A stretch of DNA of 6,709 bases from Deltaproteobacteria bacterium (GTDB taxonomy: Bacteria; Desulfobacterota; Deferrimicrobia; Deferrimicrobiales; Deferrimicrobiaceae): NCBI GenBank assembly GCA_017889845.1, contig JAGGAJ010000099.1, positions 1-6,709 on the forward strand. Direction: 5' to 3'. This document shows positions 6,188 to 6,709 of this stretch, piece after piece (the stretch's first letter is position 1; every line of letters starts with the position of its first letter). Made by a program: the position numbers and the translations under genes. The notes below the pieces were generated by a model, which ran no database searches, was not told where the DNA came from, and was given only the letters and a program-made list of their open reading frames with translations.

Positions 6188-6709
6188 ATGGCGGAAGCGG
6201 CGGCGAAGGCGCACCGGCTGTACATCGACGGGAAGTGGGTGGCGGGGAAGGAGATCCTCGCGGTCATCGACAAATACACCGGGGAACCGTTCGGGACCGT
6301 GCCGGTGGCGTCCCGGGAGATGGTGAGCCAGGCGATCGGCGCGGCCCACACGGCGTTTCCGGCGTACTCCCGGCTCCCTGCGCACAGGCGGTTCCGGATC
6401 CTCGAGAAGGCGGCGAACCTGCTGGACCGGCACAAGGAGGAGATCGCGACGACCATCTGCCGCGAGGCCGGGAAGGCGTGGAAATACTCCCTGGGCGAGG
6501 TGCTCCGGGCGGTGGAGACGTTCCAGTTCTCCGCCGAGGAGGCCAAGAGGATCCACGGGGAGACGGTCCCGATGGACGCCAGCACCGCCGGGGAGGGACG
6601 GATGGGATTCTGGCTGCGGTGCCCGATCGGGGTGGTCTCCGCGATCTCCGCGTTCAACTTTCCGCTGAACCTCGTGGCACACAAGGTGGGGCCGGCGCTG
6701 GCGGTGGGA
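6188..6709 (+). CDS. NAD(P)-dependent aldehyde dehydrogenase, N-terminal part (cut by right edge)
   Basis: The first 174 codons of an aldehyde dehydrogenase superfamily protein, oxidising an aldehyde to its acid. ATG 6188 follows GGGAGGAGGG (6172-6181) at good distance. The fragment shows LYIDGKWVAGKE (11-22), the YTGEPFGTVPVAS segment, a helix with CREAGKAWKYSLGEV, and GETVPMD (about 132-138). CPIGVVSAISAFNFPLNLVAHK (145-166) contains the conserved oxyanion-hole Asn at N157. The AAEEAKRIxGExxPxD-then-FNFPLNLxAHK pattern is closest to the lactaldehyde / non-phosphorylating glyceraldehyde-3-phosphate / succinate-semialdehyde-like branch. The substrate cannot be fixed because the catalytic Cys and Glu lie beyond the edge. 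Coming 24 nt after the HOT-like gene, it probably consumes the aldehyde that enzyme forms. No frameshift is seen. Confidence 0.93.
   Translation, partial: MAEAAAKAHRLYIDGKWVAGKEILAVIDKYTGEPFGTVPVASREMVSQAIGAAHTAFPAYSRLPAHRRFRILEKAANLLDRHKEEIATTICREAGKAWKYSLGEVLRAVETFQFSAEEAKRIHGETVPMDASTAGEGRMGFWLRCPIGVVSAISAFNFPLNLVAHKVGPALAVG

Overview
The window is a GC-rich, tightly packed stretch in which every gene lies on the + strand. I read it as one operon segment with no visible promoter and no rho-independent terminator. Third codon positions are almost all G or C, and glycine is very often GGG, which produces many runs of six to eight G. The proteins look bacterial and the style suggests a high-GC anaerobe of the old Deltaproteobacteria (Desulfobacterota/Desulfuromonadota-like). 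That placement is an impression from codon style and gene order, not something proven here.

Layout: (1) 3-182, the last 59 codons of an unidentified upstream gene whose end weakly resembles the C-terminus of phenylacetate-CoA-ligase-type enzymes. (2) 206-4860, a complete five-gene branched-chain amino acid type (HAAT/Liv) ABC importer in the order binding protein, permease, permease, ATPase, ATPase (livK-livH-livM-livG-livF). (3) 4880-6163, an iron-dependent alcohol dehydrogenase family protein that resembles the hydroxyacid-oxoacid transhydrogenase (HOT/ADHFE1) subfamily much more than ordinary alcohol dehydrogenases. (4) 6188 to the right edge, the first 174 codons of an NAD(P)-dependent aldehyde dehydrogenase.

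How they fit together: the binding protein catches a small carboxylated or amino-acid-like solute in the periplasm, LivH/LivM carry it across the inner membrane, and LivG/LivF power the step. The two downstream enzymes form a logical alcohol-to-aldehyde-to-acid pair. If the HOT assignment is right, the pair could oxidise 4-hydroxybutyrate (or a similar hydroxyacid) through succinate semialdehyde to succinate, and the transporter might then import a related compound. This functional link is inference from gene order.

The most notable non-coding element is a perfect 13-bp, almost all-GC hairpin (1490-1521) in the only sizeable gap, between livK and livH. It is placed where binding-protein operons often carry an mRNA-stabilising or attenuating stem-loop. 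The gene after it, livH, has no ATG or GTG at a sensible start and probably begins at CTG 1553. I found no CRISPR array, insertion sequence, tRNA or rRNA. Apart from the HOT/ALDH pairing and the hairpin, this is an ordinary transporter operon, and I do not see a radically new system.
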